Assembly (NCBI RefSeq): GCF_041549525.1
Contig: NZ_CP157456.1
Location: forward strand, 4,216,001 to 4,280,000
Length of the DNA stretch: 64,000 nucleotides
Reading direction: 5' to 3'
Source: Paenarthrobacter aurescens
Lineage (GTDB): Bacteria > Actinomycetota > Actinomycetes > Actinomycetales > Micrococcaceae
How positions within the stretch are numbered: the first letter of the stretch is position 1; each line of letters begins with the position of its first letter. The translations under genes were made by a program, and so were the position numbers. Below are positions 1 through 8,971 of this stretch, one piece after another. Under the pieces are notes generated by a model. It was not told the origin of the DNA and did not search any database. It saw only the letters and a list, made by a program, of their open reading frames with translations.

Positions 1-1
1 G

Positions 2-733
2 CATGAGGCACCGGAAATCCTCAGTGTGGTCAACGTGTGGGATGCCATCAGTGCCCGCACTGTTGCAGAACTTTCTGAGACGAAGGCCATCGCTACAGCT
101 GGGCATTCCATTGCTGCGTCCTTTGGCTATGCCGATGGCACCATGCCCTTGGACGTTGCGCTGGACGGGGTAAAGCGAATTGTCGACGCCGTGGATCACC
201 CGGTCACGGCCGATCTGGACGATGGCTACGAGAACCCTGCAGAGACCATCCGCCGGGCGATTGGAATTGGCGTGGTTGGCGCAAACGTTGAAGACCGCTT
301 GCGGCCCTTCGACGAAGCCGTTGCCCGTGTGCAGGCGATCATCTCCGCCGCTTCAGACGAGGGGATCGCGTTCCAACTGAACGCACGCACTGACGCTATT
401 GCCCGTGGCGGGGACCGCCCCATTGAGGTAAGCATCCAGGACGCCATCGCCAGGGGACGCGCCTTCCTCGACGCCGGGGCTTCCTTGGTGTTTGTGCCCG
501 GCGCCATGACCCGTGAAGTCATTGAACCGCTGGTGGAGGGCCTGGGGCACGGCAAACTCTCCGTAATCGGCGCTCCCGGCGCCCTGCCCGCAGCCGAGCT
601 TCAAGAACTTGGCGTGGCACGTGTGTCCTATGGTCCTTTCACCCAGCGGGTGGCTTTGCGGGCTCTGAGGGACCTTGCCTCTGACCTTTACGGCTCGGGC
701 GTAGTCCCCACTGACACTCCTGCGCTGAACTAA
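2..733 (+). CDS. Isocitrate lyase/PEP mutase family protein (5' truncated by window edge)
   Basis: The reading frame is open from base 2 with no start inside the window before a GTG at 26, and the residues before that GTG (HEAPEILS) fit the family, so the true start lies left of the window. The protein is a TIM-barrel enzyme of the isocitrate lyase/phosphoenolpyruvate mutase superfamily, which breaks or forms C-C or C-P bonds in small 2-oxo/2-hydroxy acids. Visible signatures are the VWDA segment near the N-terminus, the acidic metal-binding stretch TADLDDGYEN, and the VEDR and LNARTDA strands. The exact substrate cannot be read from sequence. It converges on the LysR gene with a shared terminator between them. 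Confidence 0.85.
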   Translation, partial: HEAPEILSVVNVWDAISARTVAELSETKAIATAGHSIAASFGYADGTMPLDVALDGVKRIVDAVDHPVTADLDDGYENPAETIRRAIGIGVVGANVEDRLRPFDEAVARVQAIISAASDEGIAFQLNARTDAIARGGDRPIEVSIQDAIARGRAFLDAGASLVFVPGAMTREVIEPLVEGLGHGKLSVIGAPGALPAAELQELGVARVSYGPFTQRVALRALRDLASDLYGSGVVPTDTPALN

Positions 734-785
734 CAGAACCGGCACTAACAGAACCGGCGCTGTGAAGAACCGGCGCTGTGAAGAA
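731..785. repeat. Short imperfect tandem repeats (AACAGAACCGGC / GTGAAGAACCGGC units)
   Basis: Immediately after the stop codon of the first gene, two AACAGAACCGGC-type units are followed by GTGAAGAACCGGC-type units of about 15-16 bp each, leading into the terminator stem. It looks like local slippage duplication of the gene's 3' flank. Confidence 0.6.
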
Positions 786-824
786 CCTGACCGGTCCTGC
801 CTCCATAAGGCAGGACCGGTCAGG
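786..824. terminator. Bidirectional intrinsic terminator
   Basis: A perfect 17-bp inverted repeat (CCTGACCGGTCCTGCCT and its complement) has a 5-nt loop and sits between two convergent genes. Its right arm overlaps the last codons and stop of the LysR gene. There is no strong U-tract, but the stem is very stable. Confidence 0.75.
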
Positions 825-1743
825 CGCCGGAACGGGTGTCGAACGCCGCCGCGGACTCCCGCAGCAAGCGGGCCACTGTGTCCACGGGCAAGCTCGCTGC
901 TTTCCTTCGGTCGAAGCGGCGCAACGCAATATGGCGGGTTCCCAGGCCGGGGACGTCCAGAATGTCCACTTGATCGTGGACCACGCCGGTCAGCGCCAGG
1001 GTGGGCACAATGGCCACCCCCTCACCGGCAGCAACCAGTGCCAGCGCGGTAAGGGTGTCGTGGTACTGGTGAACAGTCTCAATCCGTGTGCCCGTTGAGT
1101 GGCGGAGCCGTCCCAGCACCGCGGTGTTGGCTGCCGATGGTTCCACTCCCAACCACGGCAAGGGCAGGCGGCTGAGGTCGATGTTGTCCGTGCCCAGCAG
1201 GCTTCCCGCCGGCACCACCAGTTTCCACGGCTCGTCCAACAGGGGCTCCTGAATCATTCCGGCGGCCATCGGACGCTGCTCTGCCGCCGTCGAGTCCTGT
1301 TCAATTACTACGGCATCGAGCTGCCGTTGACGGAGCAGCCGCATCAGCGCAGGGAAACCGTCTTCAACGATCTGGATCTGCAGCTGGGGGTACTGGCTGC
1401 GCCACTCGGGAAGTCGGGGGATCACCACGGTGCGCATGAAGCTGGTGAAGCCACCCACCCGCACCACGCCGGCAATATTGACTTCACTTTGCATCCGGGC
1501 CCGGGCGACGTTGAGTGCCCGTTCTATCTCTTCCCCAGCCTCTGCCATGGCCAATCCGGCGGGGGTGAGCACTGAGCCTTTGGGGGTCCGGAGGAGCAAT
1601 GCCTGCCCGGCCTCATTCTCGAGTTTGCTGAGCTGCTGCGACACGGCGGACGGCGTTATCCGCAATTCATCCGCTGCCGCCAGAACGCCTCCGGTGCGGG
1701 CAACAGCCAGCAGAACCAGCAGCCTCCGCGGGTCCATTTCCAT
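820..1743 (-). CDS. LysR-family transcriptional regulator
   Basis: This 307-aa protein has the usual LysR length. The N-terminal winged helix-turn-helix covers about residues 1-65 (LAVARTGGVLAAADELRI, then the TPSAVSQQLSKLE recognition helix), followed by a linker helix and an effector-binding domain from about residue 90. The ATG at 1743 is preceded by AGGAG at good spacing. The next gene to the right (starting 1925) is divergent, so the 180-bp intergenic region probably holds shared control sites, as is common for LysR regulators. The ligand is not evident. Confidence 0.92.
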   Translation of the reverse strand: MEMDPRRLLVLLAVARTGGVLAAADELRITPSAVSQQLSKLENEAGQALLLRTPKGSVLTPAGLAMAEAGEEIERALNVARARMQSEVNIAGVVRVGGFTSFMRTVVIPRLPEWRSQYPQLQIQIVEDGFPALMRLLRQRQLDAVVIEQDSTAAEQRPMAAGMIQEPLLDEPWKLVVPAGSLLGTDNIDLSRLPLPWLGVEPSAANTAVLGRLRHSTGTRIETVHQYHDTLTALALVAAGEGVAIVPTLALTGVVHDQVDILDVPGLGTRHIALRRFDRRKAASLPVDTVARLLRESAAAFDTRSGA

Positions 1744-1924
1744 GTTAAGAGCTCCTAAACATGGGATTCAGAATAATGCAATTGAACTAAAGGTGTCACT
1801 GCCTCAATATTGACTCACAAGCACGATTCAGTCACTCAGCATCGACCCCCGAATCAAGCCCCCGTCCCGGACCTCACGCCGCCTGTCGGCTTCATCCGGA
1901 TGCCCAAATCCTGAAAGGACTCCC

Positions 1925-2269
1925 ATGGAACTGCTGTTCGAAATTGCCGGTTGGGCCGGCGCAGTGGCAATGCTCGGCGGCTACATGGCGGTGTCCATGG
2001 GCTGGTTACAGGCGGGCAGCACCTTTCAGACCGTAAACCTCTTTGGCTCCTGCGCCTTCATCATCAACGGCACGCTGCACGGGGCTTGGCCATCCGTAGT
2101 GACCAACGTGGCCTGGTTCCTGATCTCAGCCGTAGCCCTTCTGCGGATGAGGGCCAAGCAGGGTCCCACGGCAGTTGCGGCCGATGCCCAAGAAAGCCCT
2201 TCACTTGGCCCGGACACCGCCGCGCAGGTCATCGTCACAGCCGCCCGCCCCACCGCAAGCTGTGCCTAG
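1925..2269 (+). CDS. CBU_0592-like small membrane protein
   Basis: This 114-aa protein has a glycine-rich first membrane segment (AGWAGAVAMLGGYMAVSMG) and further hydrophobic stretches around residues 36-55 and 57-76, followed by a polar tail. The GWxGA...LGGY...G pattern followed by the QTVNLFGS segment resembles the CBU_0592 family of integral membrane proteins of unknown function. AAAGGA lies 8-9 nt before the ATG. It is transcribed away from the LysR gene and may be its target, which is inference from position only. Confidence 0.7.
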   Translation: MELLFEIAGWAGAVAMLGGYMAVSMGWLQAGSTFQTVNLFGSCAFIINGTLHGAWPSVVTNVAWFLISAVALLRMRAKQGPTAVAADAQESPSLGPDTAAQVIVTAARPTASCA

Positions 2270-2274
2270 GGATC

Positions 2275-2475
2275 TCAGTCCACGAACTCCGACTGCGTCT
2301 CAATGAAGTCCCAATCCGCCGCGGTCAACACTCCACTGACCTTGTCCGGATGGGGTCCGCCGGCTTCGGCAATATGCTGAACCACTTGGAGCGGCAGTTC
2401 ATCGGCCCGCAGGTTTTCGCGCAGCCACTCTTTGCTGTCCAGGTGCAGATCGAGCCACCACATGAAGATTTCCAT
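2275..2475 (-). CDS. Small hypothetical protein (66 aa)
   Basis: This short ORF starts with MEIFMWWLDLHLDSKEW and is acidic and soluble in character. An AGAGAGGTGG ribosome-binding site precedes the ATG at 2475 by about 8 nt; a GTG one codon earlier (2478) is an alternative start. It ends 6 bp from the stop of the convergent CBU_0592-like gene. The family is not recognised, and the evidence for being a real gene is the ribosome-binding site, the tight packing and the absence of a better frame. Confidence 0.55.
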   Translation of the reverse strand: MEIFMWWLDLHLDSKEWLRENLRADELPLQVVQHIAEAGGPHPDKVSGVLTAADWDFIETQSEFVD

Positions 2476-2608
2476 CACGGACCACCTCTCTTCGGATTAA
2501 CCGTAGGCCGGGGCTGGTGTCACTACAAGGGCCAACGGCTTGCCTTGTCCCTGACAGATAACACCAAACACGCTGTTCAAGCACCCGCCGCAGAGCAACA
2601 ATAGGGGT

Positions 2609-3115
2609 ATGGCTGTGGAAGGTTTCAGCGGACGGATTCCCTTGGTGGTAGGCGTGTTGCCGGACCAGCATGTGGAGGTCCTCCAGACTGCCAGGACGTT
2701 GGCCGAGCAACTCGGCGTGCCACTGGTTTGCGCTTACGTGGACGAGGCCAGCTACCTCGTGGAGTGGGACCCCTCGCGCGAAACACACCGGATGTCGCTT
2801 CACCCCGAGAAGGACGACGAAGATGTTGCAGCCGTCCGTGGTGATTTGGGCAAGGCCATCGCGGAGGCCATGGATGGTGGCACGGCAGACTGGACGTTGC
2901 GTCTGCTCGCCGGTGACCCTGCCCGGGCCCTGGGCCGCCTGGCCTCGGACATTGATGCCTCAATGATCATTGTGGGATCGCCCGAGCCTGGCTTGGGACA
3001 TCGCATTTCTGAAGCTTTGAACGGCTCGGTGGCGGCTTGGCTTAGCCATCACCAGCGGCGTCCGGTGCTGATTGTGCCCCAAAAGAAGAGGCACGAGGCC
3101 GCCCATAAAAACTAA
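2609..3115 (+). CDS. Universal stress protein (UspA-like)
   Basis: The 168-aa single-domain protein has the Usp alpha/beta fold signature. It begins with PLVVGVLPDQ and ends with the ATP-binding type motif G-2x-G-9x-G(S/T) in the stretch VGSPEPGLG...LNGS (residues about 122-140), then RPVLIVP. Such proteins bind ATP and modulate stress survival. An insertion at about residues 50-80 (charged, with DDEDVAA) makes it a little longer than minimal members. A Rho-independent terminator follows at 3206-3249. Confidence 0.88.
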   Translation: MAVEGFSGRIPLVVGVLPDQHVEVLQTARTLAEQLGVPLVCAYVDEASYLVEWDPSRETHRMSLHPEKDDEDVAAVRGDLGKAIAEAMDGGTADWTLRLLAGDPARALGRLASDIDASMIIVGSPEPGLGHRISEALNGSVAAWLSHHQRRPVLIVPQKKRHEAAHKN

Positions 3116-3205
3116 AGCGAAAGTACTTATTCGAGGTGGTGGCAAAGGCCTCGAACGGCACGTAGAGTGGTTACTGCAGGCGGCGAGAGCCCCTGCTCAA
3201 AGGCT

Positions 3206-3249
3206 GCTCCGGAGTGCGTATCCCCCAATAACGCACTCCGGAGCTTTTT
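3206..3249 (+). terminator. Intrinsic terminator after the universal stress gene
   Basis: A 14-bp perfect stem (GCTCCGGAGTGCGT) with an 11-nt loop is followed by TTTTT, so it terminates plus-strand transcripts. Confidence 0.88.
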
Positions 3250-3276
3250 GTTTAAGCGCCGGCTAGCACCGCGCGC

Positions 3277-3963
3277 TTACTTCCGGAACCGGAGCTTCCA
3301 CGGTGTAAGTGCGGACTCCAACTGCTCACGGAGATTCATCTTGGATGCACCCTCCACCCGTTTTTCAAAGTGAATGGGCACCTCGGCAATTGTCAGGCCC
3401 TGGCTGGCTGCCCGGTGGTTCATCTCCACTTGAAACGAGTATCCGTCACTTCGAATTGATGCCACATCAATGTGGTGGAGGGCGGAGGCGGTCCAGGCTT
3501 TGAAACCTGCCGTCGCATCTTTGATCTTCAGGCCCAACATCGCCCCCACATAGAAGTTTGCCCATGCAGACAGTGCCTTGCGGTGTCAAGGCCATTCCGC
3601 TGCTGTGGACCCGCCCGCCACATAGCGCGAACCAATCACCAGCGCAGCACCGGAATTACGGATCCGGTCAACCATGGTGGGAATCACCGAGACGGGATGG
3701 GACAAGTCAGCATCCATTTGAATGACGAGGTCCGTGTTCTCCGCCAAGGCCCGGGTCATGCCAGCTACATACGCCCGGCCCAGACCATCCTTTTCTTTCC
3801 GATGCAGGACCGAGACCGCCCCCTTTGACTCCACAGCCAGTATAAAAGCGCCCCACCCGGAGCGCAGCTCGGCCCCGGCGTGTACCGCCACCACCCTCTT
3901 TGACGGCGACACAGCCCCGACACCCCGTGAAAGACGGCGTGTCGCCGCCCCCGGGAAGCTCAA
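3277..3963 (-). pseudogene. Polyprenol-phosphate mannosyltransferase-like GT2, decayed
   Basis: Two minus-strand fragments lie in one frame. The upstream part contains HRKEKDGLGRAYVAGM, the DxD-type QMDADLSHP and VIGSRYVAGGS. It then hits TGA at 3586-3588, and the same frame continues with HRKALSAWANFYVGAMLGLKIKDATAGF to the normal family C-terminus. The fragments therefore differ from an intact DPM1/Ppm1-type enzyme by one in-frame stop. The N-terminus is also abnormal: the VIPTYNE and DDNSPDGT segments of the family are absent and replaced by unrelated residues after the stop of the neighbouring LssY gene. The enzyme would have made polyprenol-phosphate mannose; as read it cannot be functional. 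Confidence 0.8.
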
Positions 3964-3969
3964 AGAAGG

Positions 3970-5283
3970 TCAGGAAGGCACGCGCCTGGGAACCACCGAC
4001 GCCGGGACAGCCGGGACGCGCTGCCGCTTGGCGTACACCCGGGCCCGTTGGCTGGACAGGGCCAAGAGCACCAGGATGTCGGTGGCCAAACCGGAGAGGC
4101 CCGCTTCGAGGGTGATATTCGCGCTGCCGGTGGCGTAGTCGACTGCCTGAACCAGGATAGAGATGGAACTCAGGCCCATGGCAATCACACGGGCGCCGTT
4201 GCTGCCCAGGAAGATGCGCCAGGCAAGGAACACTTCACCCAGCCCGAACACCAGGACCACCGACGCTATCAAGGCGATTGCCGCCGTCGTGCTTTCCGGG
4301 TCTGACGTGTCGGCGTCCAAGGCGAGTCCGGATATTTCACCTCCGGAAGTGAACAAGGTGATCGCGAGGACCAGTGCCGCCGCCGCCCTAGCCACCACCA
4401 GAGCGGCGCCCATCATGATGGGTGCGGGCCGTCGGTCCCTGCTGTCGGTCCGGCTGGGTGGCTGGTCCGCGGGAACCCGGACGTGGCGGGCGTCGATTAT
4501 TGGCAGGTCGCCGTCGGTGGAAATCGAGTCGCCGCCGCCGTTGCGTGTGTGATAGCCGGTGGAGAAGTCCTCAATGACCTGCACCGTAACGGCTGGCTCA
4601 GCGGCCGAAATTGTTGAGACGATGTGGTCCCGTTCCACATCGGTGTTCTGCTCAATCTTGTGCGTGATCTGCAGCGTGAACAAGGAAAAACCGACGCTGC
4701 GATCGTAGGTGCCGGCCGCGAGCCAATCCACCTTGTGGCCGCCCGGGAGAAGCCAGCCCTCGGGGCAGCGCCAAAACCGGACGTGGTGGCGCTTGCCCGG
4801 GGTGTTGTTGACCTCCTGCTGGTAGGCGAAGTCCTGCTGCCGGTCGAAAAGGTACAGGGGGCTCACCGGCGCCTCCGTATAGCTTTGCCGGAAAACTGTG
4901 GAGCTGATGATGCGACGGCTGCTGGCAAATGTGACGTCGTCGGCCATGGTCCAGCCGGCGGCCCTCATGATCGCGTGGATCTGGGGTTCGGCCCCCAGCA
5001 GTGCAACATTGACGGGGTCGCCCAGCAGTCCGTCACTGGTCCGCGCCCGGCCGATGAAGTAGCCGGGGACGTAAATGGTGGTGAGAATCCGGTGCAGCCT
5101 GGGCAACAGCAAGTACGCGAGGAACGCCCAGAACACCACAGAAAACCACAGCTGTCCCCATCCCAGGTGGAAGCTTTCTCCCACCAAGAGGAACGCCAGC
5201 CACACTGCAGCGGCACCGCCCAGGATGAAGAATCCGTGGTCGAGGCGGCTGTCTGTGGCGTCTTTGTTCGGCACTTTGTACAT
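3970..5283 (-). CDS. LssY C-terminal-domain membrane protein
   Basis: The protein is 437 aa from the ATG at 5283. Hydrophobic segments at about residues 18-60 are followed by a soluble region (NVALLGAEPQIHAIMRAAGWT ... RQSYTEAPVSPLYLFDRQQDFAYQQEVN ... RHHVRFW) characteristic of the LssY C-terminal domain. A long linker and four more membrane segments follow, ending in a basic tail. The start was chosen because it lies 2 nt after the TAG of the upstream epimerase gene. The ATG 14 codons earlier would overlap that gene. Function in the family is unknown; in some bacteria the domain is joined to PAP2/DedA-like membrane proteins. Confidence 0.75.
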   Translation of the reverse strand: MYKVPNKDATDSRLDHGFFILGGAAAVWLAFLLVGESFHLGWGQLWFSVVFWAFLAYLLLPRLHRILTTIYVPGYFIGRARTSDGLLGDPVNVALLGAEPQIHAIMRAAGWTMADDVTFASSRRIISSTVFRQSYTEAPVSPLYLFDRQQDFAYQQEVNNTPGKRHHVRFWRCPEGWLLPGGHKVDWLAAGTYDRSVGFSLFTLQITHKIEQNTDVERDHIVSTISAAEPAVTVQVIEDFSTGYHTRNGGGDSISTDGDLPIIDARHVRVPADQPPSRTDSRDRRPAPIMMGAALVVARAAAALVLAITLFTSGGEISGLALDADTSDPESTTAAIALIASVVLVFGLGEVFLAWRIFLGSNGARVIAMGLSSISILVQAVDYATGSANITLEAGLSGLATDILVLLALSSQRARVYAKRQRVPAVPASVVPRRVPS

Positions 5284-5285
5284 GG

Positions 5286-6251
5286 CTACGTCCGCACCTC
5301 CAGCTTCCCGTTGCTGATGAGCCATTGCAGGGACTCGTGCACGGCTTCCTCAGGTTGGTACCTGGGTGCGTAGCCGAGGCGGGAAACGGCCTTCTGAATG
5401 GACATGCAGTGGTTTCGGGAAAGGTGGGCCCAGCTGATGTCGGCTGCTTCAGGGGCGGTGTTTCCGCGGAACTCTTCCCAGGTCACGGTTTCCATCCTGG
5501 GTTCCTGCCCGAACCATGACGCAGCCATGCCCACGTAACCCCGCACGGTCAGGGCCGTGGGGGCAACAATGTTGAAGTCTTCACCGGCCGCGGCTTCCCG
5601 GTTAAGGATGGCTTTCTCGAAGGCCTGAGCGACGTCGTCGGCATGTACGTGGTGCATCAGCTCGGTCCCGCTCCCGGGAACCTGGAGCGGCAGTCCGGCG
5701 GAAATTGTGTGCCATACCGCCGGGTCCAGGTTCCCCAGTGGCCCGATCGGGAACCACCCCGGACCCACAATGTGGCCGGGGTGGATTGAGGTTGTGGTCA
5801 AGCCGCCCGAGGCAGTCTCCTCCTTGAGCATGCGGGCGATGTCACGTTTCCGGATCCCGTAGTCGTCCAGGGGTTCGGCAGCCGAATCCGCTCCCTCGGT
5901 GATGGGCAACTTCATACTGATGCCGTATCGCCAAATGGAGCCACAGTGCAGCAGATGCTCCGTCTGGTTTCGGAGACTTTCAACCAGCGCAGTGGTCGAC
6001 TCGAGCGTGAAGCAAATCAGGTCAACCACGACGTCGGCACCCAGTCCCGCTACCCGGTCACCGAAGCTCCCCTCGCGTTCCTCCTGCTCGCGGTCCGCGC
6101 TGACCTGACGGACCTGCTGCCATTCGGGGGAATCGGCGTAGGGCCGGCGGCTTCCGCGGCTGATGGTGATGACCTCATGGCCGGCCCGGACGAGCCGGGG
6201 CACCAGGAAGGAGCCAATATGGCCGCTGCCGCCGATCACTACGATTTTCAT
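5286..6251 (-). CDS. NAD-dependent epimerase/dehydratase family protein
   Basis: This 321-aa extended short-chain dehydrogenase has a Rossmann motif at the very N-terminus (MKIVVIGGSGHIGSFL). The catalytic Tyr/Lys region reads DDYGIRKRD, an atypical YxxxK version, and a substrate-domain stretch contains HPGHIVGPGW. The ATG at 6251 is preceded by GGAGAA; the alternative ATG six codons upstream has poorer spacing. It is co-transcribed with the LssY-domain gene (2-nt gap). The substrate is unknown. Confidence 0.82.
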   Translation of the reverse strand: MKIVVIGGSGHIGSFLVPRLVRAGHEVITISRGSRRPYADSPEWQQVRQVSADREQEEREGSFGDRVAGLGADVVVDLICFTLESTTALVESLRNQTEHLLHCGSIWRYGISMKLPITEGADSAAEPLDDYGIRKRDIARMLKEETASGGLTTTSIHPGHIVGPGWFPIGPLGNLDPAVWHTISAGLPLQVPGSGTELMHHVHADDVAQAFEKAILNREAAAGEDFNIVAPTALTVRGYVGMAASWFGQEPRMETVTWEEFRGNTAPEAADISWAHLSRNHCMSIQKAVSRLGYAPRYQPEEAVHESLQWLISNGKLEVRT

Positions 6252-6483
6252 GGGTTCTCCGATCTCCACAAGTCACGGTACTGAATGTCCCGTATCACCG
6301 GTAGGCCCGGGCGCCCAAGGTCAATTCGGCACATAATAACGAGACTTACTTGTTCCCGGGTTAGACAAACGGCGGCCTCCCCCGACTAGCATGAATAGTC
6401 CGGGCAAGCCCGGGTACGTGACCTCTTGAACGACCCCCTCGGACGGTCGGCGTTGACGCGGCGACCACGTAAAGGAGAAAACT

Positions 6484-8775
6484 GTGCGGGAGCCTGCAGT
6501 CAACGAGAGCGTGTCAGAAATCAGCGAATCTCCGGAAGAAAATCCGGAGTTGACGCCACAGGAAACGCCCGATGAAACCGCAAGCGAACCGGCGGAAATC
6601 ACGTTTGATGAGCAGTTCTATCCGGCCCGGCCCAAGGCGCTGCGGCCGATAGCCCGGAGGCGGCAGTTCTTTGCCGCCCGGCCTTCTTTGGAATTCGACG
6701 GCCTGAACTCCACCTACGTGGATTGGCTCAGGAACCAGTCCATGCTCGGTGACGCCAACACCATGGCCCGGCAGTTGTCCGGGCAGGCCAGCATGTGGCA
6801 GAACTCGTACGCCAGGCCCAACCCACGCGCAGCTGTTGAGCGCGCGCCGGTCTGGTTCACGGCCTACCCCCTGTCCTTTATCACCAAGGACGGCCAGTCC
6901 TTCCTTTCAGCGCTGGGCGAGCCCGCGCTCTGGGACGCCTTCAGCGAGATCGGCATCAGGGGATTGCACACGGGCCCGGTGAAGCTGGCCGGTGGCATCC
7001 GCGGGTGGTCGCAGACGCCCAGCGTTGACGGACACTTCGACCGGATCAGCATGGCAATTGACCCCGCCTTCGGCACGGAGGAAGAGTTCCGCCAGATGTG
7101 CGAGGTCGCCAATGAGCACGGCGGCACGGTCATTGACGACATCGTCCCGGGTCACACCGGCAAGGGTGCGGACTTCCGGCTCGCAGAAATGAACTTCCGG
7201 GACTACCCCGGCATTTATCACATGGTGGACATCCCCGAGGAAGACTGGCATTTGCTGCCGGACGTTCCCGAGGGCGAGGATTCGGTGAACATCAGCCCGG
7301 CAGCTGAGGAAGCCCTGCAGAAAGCGGGCTACATCATCGGGCGCCTCCAACGGGTGATCTTCTACGAACCCGGCGTCAAGGAAACCAATTGGAGCGCCAC
7401 CAAGCCCATCATCGACACCACGGGCAAGAAGCGCCGCTGGGTGTACCTCCACTACTTCAAGGCCGGCCAGCCTTCCATCAACTGGCTGGATCCCACCTTC
7501 GCCGGCATGCGCCTGGTGGTGGGTGACGCCCTGCACTCATTGCTGGACCTCGGAACCGGCGCGCTCCGCCTTGACGCCAACGGGTTCCTCGGCGTGGAGA
7601 AGAGCGCCGAGGAAGAACCGGGCTGGTCCGAGGGCCACCCGCTGTCCGAGGCAGCCAACCAACTGATTGGTTCCATGATCCGCAAGGTGGGCGGGTTCTC
7701 CTTCCAGGAGCTCAACCTCACCATTGATGACATCAAGACGCAGTCCGAGTCCGGCCCGGATCTCTCCTACGACTTCATCACCCGGCCCGCCTATCACTAC
7801 GCCCTGGTCATAGGCGATACCGAGTTCCTGCGCTTGACCCTGCGGCTTTCCATGGAGATCGGGGTGGATCAGGCCTCGCTGGTTCACGCCCTCCAGAACC
7901 ACGATGAACTGACCTACGAGCTCCTCCACTTCGCAGCGGGGCACAGGGACGACGTCTTCGAGCTCGCGGGCGAGGAACTCACCGGCGCGGAGGTGGCGGA
8001 GAAGGTCCAGAACACCATGCGGGAACGGCTCACTGGCGAGAACGGGCCGTACAACGCGGTCTTCACTACCAACGGCATCGCCTGCACCACGGTCAGCTTC
8101 ATCATGGCCGCCTTGGGCATCAAGGATCAGGATGCCATCACGGAGGAGCAGGAAAAACAGGTTCTGGATGCCCACGTGCTGTTGTCCATGTACAACGCAC
8201 TGCAGCCCGGAGTGTTCGCGCTGTCCGGCTGGGACCTGACAGGCATCACGGCCATTGACCGTGAGACAGTCCGTGAACTTACCTCGCAGGGCGACACCCG
8301 CTGGATCAACCGCGGCGCGCACGATCTCATGGGGACAAGCCCTGATGCGAAGACGTCCCTGGCCGGCATGCCCCGCGCCCGGAGCCTCTACGGTCCGCTG
8401 CCGGATCAGCTGAAGGATCCCAACTCCTACGCCCGGCGGCTCCAGAAGATCCTCACGGTGCGGGAAGAGTCCGGGATCGCCACCAGCACGCTGCTGGATG
8501 TGCCCGATGTTTCGCACCGCGGGCTGCTGGTGCTGGTCAATGAGCTCGCAGACGGAGCGTTGCAGGTGACGGTCCTGAACTTCTCGGACCAGGACATTGC
8601 CGGCAGCATCCAGTCCTCGCACCTTGTCCCAGGGGCTATCGTCCATGACTTGTTCTCGGGCGAGGACGTGGGCCAGGTTGATGACCTGTGCAGCTTCTTC
8701 CTCGAGTTGCCCGCCTTCCAGGGCACGGCGCTCCTGTTGAAGGACCCGGTAGTGGAGGACGAAGTCACCGAATAA
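6484..8775 (+). CDS. GH13 alpha-glucan enzyme, trehalose-synthase-like
   Basis: The 763-aa protein starts with GTG behind AAAGGAG. The first 50 residues are acidic and low-complexity. The GH13 catalytic core shows region I ([12 protein letters not shown], about 217-228), the nucleophile Asp364 in ALRLDANGF, the acid/base Glu409 in FSFQELN and the transition-state Asp474 in QNHDEL. A C-terminal beta domain (about 680-755) follows. The overall sequence resembles actinobacterial proteins called maltose alpha-D-glucosyltransferase/trehalose synthase, which isomerise maltose and trehalose. It lacks the usual N-terminal YQLxVRSF block, so the precise GH13 subfamily and reaction are uncertain. It stands alone with its own terminator. 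Confidence 0.75.
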   Translation: MREPAVNESVSEISESPEENPELTPQETPDETASEPAEITFDEQFYPARPKALRPIARRRQFFAARPSLEFDGLNSTYVDWLRNQSMLGDANTMARQLSGQASMWQNSYARPNPRAAVERAPVWFTAYPLSFITKDGQSFLSALGEPALWDAFSEIGIRGLHTGPVKLAGGIRGWSQTPSVDGHFDRISMAIDPAFGTEEEFRQMCEVANEHGGTVIDDIVPGHTGKGADFRLAEMNFRDYPGIYHMVDIPEEDWHLLPDVPEGEDSVNISPAAEEALQKAGYIIGRLQRVIFYEPGVKETNWSATKPIIDTTGKKRRWVYLHYFKAGQPSINWLDPTFAGMRLVVGDALHSLLDLGTGALRLDANGFLGVEKSAEEEPGWSEGHPLSEAANQLIGSMIRKVGGFSFQELNLTIDDIKTQSESGPDLSYDFITRPAYHYALVIGDTEFLRLTLRLSMEIGVDQASLVHALQNHDELTYELLHFAAGHRDDVFELAGEELTGAEVAEKVQNTMRERLTGENGPYNAVFTTNGIACTTVSFIMAALGIKDQDAITEEQEKQVLDAHVLLSMYNALQPGVFALSGWDLTGITAIDRETVRELTSQGDTRWINRGAHDLMGTSPDAKTSLAGMPRARSLYGPLPDQLKDPNSYARRLQKILTVREESGIATSTLLDVPDVSHRGLLVLVNELADGALQVTVLNFSDQDIAGSIQSSHLVPGAIVHDLFSGEDVGQVDDLCSFFLELPAFQGTALLLKDPVVEDEVTE

Positions 8776-8781
8776 GAAGTA

Positions 8782-8814
8782 CGACGTCGGCACTTGCGGT
8801 GAGTGCCGACGTCG
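8782..8814 (+). terminator. Intrinsic terminator after the GH13 gene
   Basis: A 13-bp perfect stem (CGACGTCGGCACT) with a 7-nt loop is followed by CGGTTT. It also lies just beyond the end of the minus-strand reading frame that trails ppk2, so it may act in both directions. Confidence 0.8.
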
Positions 8815-8824
8815 CGGTTTGTTG

Positions 8825-8929
8825 CTATTCACTCCGGCCAGGGTAATCCCCGGAGTAAGCCCGCACCTCTTCCATGTGGATAAGCCTGCGGCCATCTGCG
8901 CACTGTCCGACCAGTGTTCCGTCAGGCAT
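8825..8929 (-). CDS. Possible 34-aa ORF in frame with and downstream of ppk2
   Basis: After the TAA of ppk2 the same frame stays open for 48 more codons to a TAG at 8825. Within it an ATG at 8929 (GTG at 8932) begins a 34-residue peptide starting MPDGTLVGQCADGRRLIHME. There is no convincing ribosome-binding site. It could be a small gene, a readthrough extension of PPK2, or a remnant of a lost gene. Confidence 0.25.
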   Translation of the reverse strand: MPDGTLVGQCADGRRLIHMEEVRAYSGDYPGRSE

Positions 8930-8971
8930 CACCAGCCCGGTGTCCGAGACTTTGGTGCCAGTAGCTGAGGG

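Noticed and set aside
7537..8895. 452-codon minus-strand open frame
   Set aside because: It lies antisense to the well-supported GH13 gene, has no family features and is a typical high-GC shadow frame.
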